64,000 nucleotides of DNA from an uncultured Lachnospiraceae bacterium (GTDB lineage Bacteria > Bacillota > Clostridia > Lachnospirales > Lachnospiraceae): the NCBI GenBank assembly GCA_934317005.1, contig CAKREB010000001.1:1-64000 (forward strand), written 5' to 3'. How positions within the stretch are numbered: the stretch's first letter is position 1; the number at the start of each line of letters is the position of its first letter. A program made the position numbers and the translations under genes. The notes beneath the pieces were generated by a model that had not been told where the DNA came from, did no database searches, and saw only the letters and a list, made by a program, of their open reading frames with translations. Shown here in pieces: positions 60,276-64,000 of this stretch.

Positions 60276-63200
60276 ATGTCATTACAATTTATTTTTGGTG
60301 GTTCCGGTAGAGGAAAAACATATTACATGCAACATTATATTACGGAAGAGGCAAAGCGTTTTCCAGATCGGCAATATATCTTTCTGGTGCCGGAGCAGTT
60401 TACGATGCAGACACAGAAAGAATTGATTCAGATGAGCGAGGCAAAGGGAATTTTAAACATTGATGTACAGAGTTTCCTTCGCCTGGCTTTTCGTGTTTTT
60501 TCGGAAACGGGTGCTAATAATCTGCCGGTATTAGATGATATGGGCAAGACAATGATCTTAAAAAAGGTTTTAAATAATTTGGAGGATCAGCTTGCCTATT
60601 TTGGCGGAAATATCCATAAAAAAGGCTATGTACAGGAAATTAAGTCCTTTTTGTCAGAACTTTTACAGTATGGTGCCGATGAGGAAACAATTGAAGAGAT
60701 GATTCAGGCATGCAGCAAACATACCGTTTTGGCAAAAAAATTAACGGATATGAAGATCATCTATACAGGATTTAAGGAATACCTGTCGCAGCATTTTATT
60801 ACATCGGAAGAAGTGATGACAGTGCTTGCAGATGTCACATCAGAATCAGCGATTTTGCAAAATAGTGTAGTATGTCTGGATGGCTTTACCGGCTTTACAC
60901 CGACACAGTATGCATTTATCCGGCAGCTGCTTTCGGCAGCCAAAAAGGTGTATATTTCTGTGGCAATGGACAAGAGAGAATCGGTGGTTAAGGTAGGGGC
61001 AAAGCATACGCTTTTTTATATGAGTCAGCATACTATCAGCAGACTGCGTAGTATCGCTAAGGAGCAAGGGGTTGAGGTGTGTGAAGAAATATGGACAGGA
61101 GAAACACCGGAAGAAACCCGTTTTGAAAAAGCACCTGGGATTCTGACGCTGGAGCAGAATCTGTTTCGTTATCCGGTTTGCAGTTATGAGGGAGTGCCAA
61201 CAGATATTTCCATTCATGTGTTAAAGCAGCCGGAAAAGGAAGTGGCATTTGCAGCAGAGCAGATCAGGGAACTTTTGGTCAAAGAAAACTGTCGGTATCG
61301 TGATATTGCAGTTGTGACGGGAAACCTAGAAGTGTACGGTATGCTTGCGTCTGAAATCTTTGAGCAGGCAGAGATTCCGTGCTTTGTCGATCAGAAAAAG
61401 AGCATTTTGACAAATCCATTTGTAGAAATGATAGAAAGCGTGCTTGATATCTTCCTAAATCATTTTCAGATGGAACATGTGCTTACATATGAGAAAAATC
61501 TGTTTGCAAAAGCTGAGCAGGAGCAGGTAGATCTGTTAGACAATTTTTTGCGCGCAACAGGGATCAGAGGGTATCAGAAGTGGCAGGAGGTCTGGAACTG
61601 TGAGAAGGCCTTTGCGACAGTTTCCAAAGAAGAAACAGAGAAGATTAACTTTATGTTAGATTCGGCGAGAGTTGATCTGTTAGCGGAACTGGGTGAGCTG
61701 TATGAAAAAGTCGGTCGGGGAAAGCATACGGTACGTGAGTATGCGACTGCATTTTGTGAATGGCTGGAAGAAGGAAACTATTATACTTCCATTATGGACC
61801 GGGTGGAGCGTCTGACAGAGGAAAATGAGATGGAGCTTGCAAAAGAGTACAGCCAGATATATGAGATCGTATTGGGCGTATTTGACCGGTTGGTAGAACT
61901 GCTGGGGGAAGAGCAGATGAAGCTTCGCGAGTTCAAAGAGATCTTAGACACCGGATTTAGCGAGGCGAGAATCGGTCTGATACCGCCGGGAGTAGATCAG
62001 GTGTTAGTTGGTGACATTAACCGAACCAGACTTGCACATGTGCAGCATTTGTTCTTTCTTGGGATGAACGATACAAATATTCCGACCGGCAAAAGTAAGG
62101 GTGGTGTTATCTCAGATGCGGAGAGAATGTTTTTAGATCAGGAGGAGTTTGAACTGGCACCGACAACACGGGAAAATATATATACAGAGCAGTTCTATCT
62201 GTACCTGAACCTGACCAAACCATCAAAGCATCTGTATCTGACATATTGTGAAACGGGAAATGATGGAAAGCAGCAAAATCCGGCATATATCATAGAACGG
62301 ATTCAAAAGATATTCCCTGATCTGCCGCTATCGGTAGAGGAGCAAAGAGTGGATGATACGCATATTCTGGGAAATGATCTGGGGTTAGGATACCTGATAC
62401 AGGGACTTCGCAGACAGAATTATTGTGATAAGAAATGGCAGGAGTTATTTGCATTTTACCGGTCCGGGAAAGAGCGGGAAAGCTTTGTGGAAAAGCTGGT
62501 GGAAGCAGCATTTTACAGGGAACAGAATACGAAACTTTCTGAGGAAGTAGTACATGCGCTGTATCATGATATTTTAACCGGAAGTACATCGCAGTTTGAA
62601 CAGTATTCAGCGTGTGCTTTTGCTTATTTTATGCGATACGGACTGCACCTGAAGGAAAGAGCCGAGCATGAGGTTCAGCTTTTCGATATTGGAAATATTG
62701 TGCATGAGGCACTGGAGCTTTACACCAGACAGTTGATAAAGGAGGGAAAAAACTGGGGTGATATCAGTGAGTCGCAGCAGCACGTGCGGGCAAATCAATG
62801 CATCAATGAGGTGGTAGAGCGATATAAAAATGGTTTGCTCTATAGCACGGAGAGAGATACTTATCTGATCAACCGTCTGAGGAGAATTTTGCAGCGCAGC
62901 GTGTGGGCAATTACAAAGCAGATGGAGATGGGCAGATTTCGTACAGTGGACAGTGAGATTTCCTTTGAGATTCTGCAGAAGCAGACAGGAAAGGAGATTC
63001 AGGATACGGAAAAAGAAGATTCCATGCTGCGGCTGATCGGTCGGATCGATCGTGTAGATGAGATGGAAAAGGATAATAATGTCTATCTAAAGGTCGTTGA
63101 TTATAAAACAGGAAAGAAAACATTATCCCTGTCAGATATGTACTATGGTCTGCAGCTTCAGCTAATGATCTATCTTAGAGCGGGTACGGAGGACAGGAAG

Positions 63201-63752
63201 GACAAATTAAAAGAGAGTCAGAAAATCGTTATACCTGCCGGTGTGCTTTATTATAATATTGAAGATCCGATGATAGAGGGCAAGGCAGCACAGGATAAGG
63301 TGGAACATGCTATTTTGCGTTCCCTGCGAATGGATGGATTGTTAAATGAAGATGATCCAATCCTGCCATCTCTTGACAGGGAGCTTGAAGGTGAGGAGGA
63401 CAGTCTGGCGGCAGACGCGACATCGAATGTGATTCCGGTAGCAACAAACAAAGAAGGAATGTTAAAAAAGACATCCAAAACAGTAACTACAAAAGAGTTT
63501 GCTTCACTGATGGATTTTACAGAAAAGAAGCTGCAAAAGATTCAGGATGAGATTATGGGAGGAACGATTGCGATAAATCCATATCGAAAGCAGGATGCAG
63601 CGGATGATACTGCATGCAGATATTGTGCGTATCATAGTATTTGCCGGTTTGACACAAAGATTGCAGGCAATGCCTACCGGGTTTTAGAAAAGCTGGGGGA
63701 TAGTGAGGTATTGTATTATATTGGTCAGGAAGGAGAAGAGGAAAATGAGTAA
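60276..63752 (+). CDS. addB: ATP-dependent helicase/nuclease subunit AddB
   Basis: AddB (RexB) forms the AddAB helicase-nuclease that resects double-strand breaks and recognises Chi. The P-loop-like GGSGRGKTYYM is at the N-terminus. The C-terminal RecB-type nuclease has EISFEI and DRVDEME and VVDYKTGKK. The four iron-sulfur cysteines are seen as CAFAYFMRYGL and CRYCAYHSICRFD. It is a full-length 1158 residues. It overlaps the start of addA by 8 bp. Confidence 0.96.
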   Translation: MSLQFIFGGSGRGKTYYMQHYITEEAKRFPDRQYIFLVPEQFTMQTQKELIQMSEAKGILNIDVQSFLRLAFRVFSETGANNLPVLDDMGKTMILKKVLNNLEDQLAYFGGNIHKKGYVQEIKSFLSELLQYGADEETIEEMIQACSKHTVLAKKLTDMKIIYTGFKEYLSQHFITSEEVMTVLADVTSESAILQNSVVCLDGFTGFTPTQYAFIRQLLSAAKKVYISVAMDKRESVVKVGAKHTLFYMSQHTISRLRSIAKEQGVEVCEEIWTGETPEETRFEKAPGILTLEQNLFRYPVCSYEGVPTDISIHVLKQPEKEVAFAAEQIRELLVKENCRYRDIAVVTGNLEVYGMLASEIFEQAEIPCFVDQKKSILTNPFVEMIESVLDIFLNHFQMEHVLTYEKNLFAKAEQEQVDLLDNFLRATGIRGYQKWQEVWNCEKAFATVSKEETEKINFMLDSARVDLLAELGELYEKVGRGKHTVREYATAFCEWLEEGNYYTSIMDRVERLTEENEMELAKEYSQIYEIVLGVFDRLVELLGEEQMKLREFKEILDTGFSEARIGLIPPGVDQVLVGDINRTRLAHVQHLFFLGMNDTNIPTGKSKGGVISDAERMFLDQEEFELAPTTRENIYTEQFYLYLNLTKPSKHLYLTYCETGNDGKQQNPAYIIERIQKIFPDLPLSVEEQRVDDTHILGNDLGLGYLIQGLRRQNYCDKKWQELFAFYRSGKERESFVEKLVEAAFYREQNTKLSEEVVHALYHDILTGSTSQFEQYSACAFAYFMRYGLHLKERAEHEVQLFDIGNIVHEALELYTRQLIKEGKNWGDISESQQHVRANQCINEVVERYKNGLLYSTERDTYLINRLRRILQRSVWAITKQMEMGRFRTVDSEISFEILQKQTGKEIQDTEKEDSMLRLIGRIDRVDEMEKDNNVYLKVVDYKTGKKTLSLSDMYYGLQLQLMIYLRAGTEDRKDKLKESQKIVIPAGVLYYNIEDPMIEGKAAQDKVEHAILRSLRMDGLLNEDDPILPSLDRELEGEEDSLAADATSNVIPVATNKEGMLKKTSKTVTTKEFASLMDFTEKKLQKIQDEIMGGTIAINPYRKQDAADDTACRYCAYHSICRFDTKIAGNAYRVLEKLGDSEVLYYIGQEGEEENE

Positions 63753-64000
63753 GCCAAGATGGACGGAAGAGCAAAAACAGGTCATTGACCTGCGCGACAG
63801 AAATATTCTGGTATCAGCGGCAGCAGGCTCCGGAAAAACGGCTGTATTAGTCGAGCGCATCATTTCTGAGATTACAGAAGGCCCTTCTCCGAAAGACATT
63901 GACAAGCTTCTGGTTGTGACGTTTACGAAGGCGGCGGCGGCAGAAATGCGTACACGTATTGGTGCAGCGTTGGAAGAAAAGCTAAGACAGGAGCCGGAAA
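63745..64000 (+). CDS. addA: ATP-dependent helicase/nuclease subunit AddA (5' part, cut by window end)
   Basis: An ATG at 63745, overlapping addB by 8 bp, opens a frame that runs to the end of the window. The translation begins SKPRWTEEQKQVIDLR and has the UvrD-like Q-motif and Walker A (VSAAAGSGKTAVLVERI) and motif Ia (VVTFTKAAAAEMRTRI), which are diagnostic of AddA. AAGGAG and GAGG precede the ATG. Only the first 85 codons are in the window; the gene continues beyond. Confidence 0.95.
   Translation, partial: MSKPRWTEEQKQVIDLRDRNILVSAAAGSGKTAVLVERIISEITEGPSPKDIDKLLVVTFTKAAAAEMRTRIGAALEEKLRQEPE

Overview
This 64 kb window is the replication-origin region of an AT-rich Gram-positive anaerobe, almost certainly a member of the Lachnospiraceae (Clostridia). 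The family call rests on the classical Firmicutes origin order, on the block tmk-yaaR-holB-ricT-trmN6-rsmI, on a class I two-subunit fumarase beside gyrA, and on proteins whose sequence style is typical of gut Lachnospiraceae. Species cannot be read with confidence.

Layout. 1-700: three 87-bp tandem repeats and a reverse-strand tRNA-Ser(GCT) with its own promoter and terminator. 717-11155 (reverse strand): fumarase beta and alpha, gyrA, gyrB, recF, yaaA, dnaN, dnaA. 11156-11955: oriC with many DnaA boxes in an AT-rich spacer. 11956-22578 (forward strand): rpmH, rnpA, yidD, yidC, khpB/jag, mnmE, mnmG, rsmG, two perfect parS sites, parA, parB, a DUF4446 gene and a membrane protein. Genes on both sides of the spacer are transcribed away from it, as expected for bidirectional replication.

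22645-28004: a bidirectional terminator, a small alarmone synthetase and a GT2 glycosyltransferase (reverse); two identical 206-bp MITE-like elements; then a deoxyribonucleoside catabolism operon deoC-cdd-pdp. 28001-36233: a mostly reverse-strand block of secreted or membrane-anchored proteins of unknown function (Ig/carboxypeptidase-regulatory-like, LRR, BIG2-like, an 844-residue protein with a C39-like C-terminus, a small anchored protein). 36331-42709: a reverse-strand housekeeping operon headed by an unusual J-domain / NTF2-like / degenerate GGDEF fusion, followed by tmk, yaaR, holB, ricT, trmN6, rsmI.

42868-48810: a flavin reductase, a solitary OLD-family ATPase/TOPRIM nuclease, murA, an HD-GYP protein (reverse) and a small Ig-like protein. 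48906-59471: a carbohydrate-uptake locus with a LytS/YesM-type histidine kinase, a cell-surface protein, two ABC permeases, two paralogous substrate-binding lipoproteins and a YesL-like (DUF624) membrane protein between them. 59775-64000: a small membrane protein followed by addB and the 5' end of addA, the recombinational repair helicase-nuclease.

The strongest unusual items are the J-domain/degenerate-GGDEF fusion leading the tmk operon, the pair of identical highly structured MITE-like elements with 4-bp target duplications, the 66-bp-periodic palindromes before cdd, the secreted-protein block, and the solitary OLD-family nuclease with a CxxCxxC cluster. No CRISPR array, prophage or transposase gene was seen.
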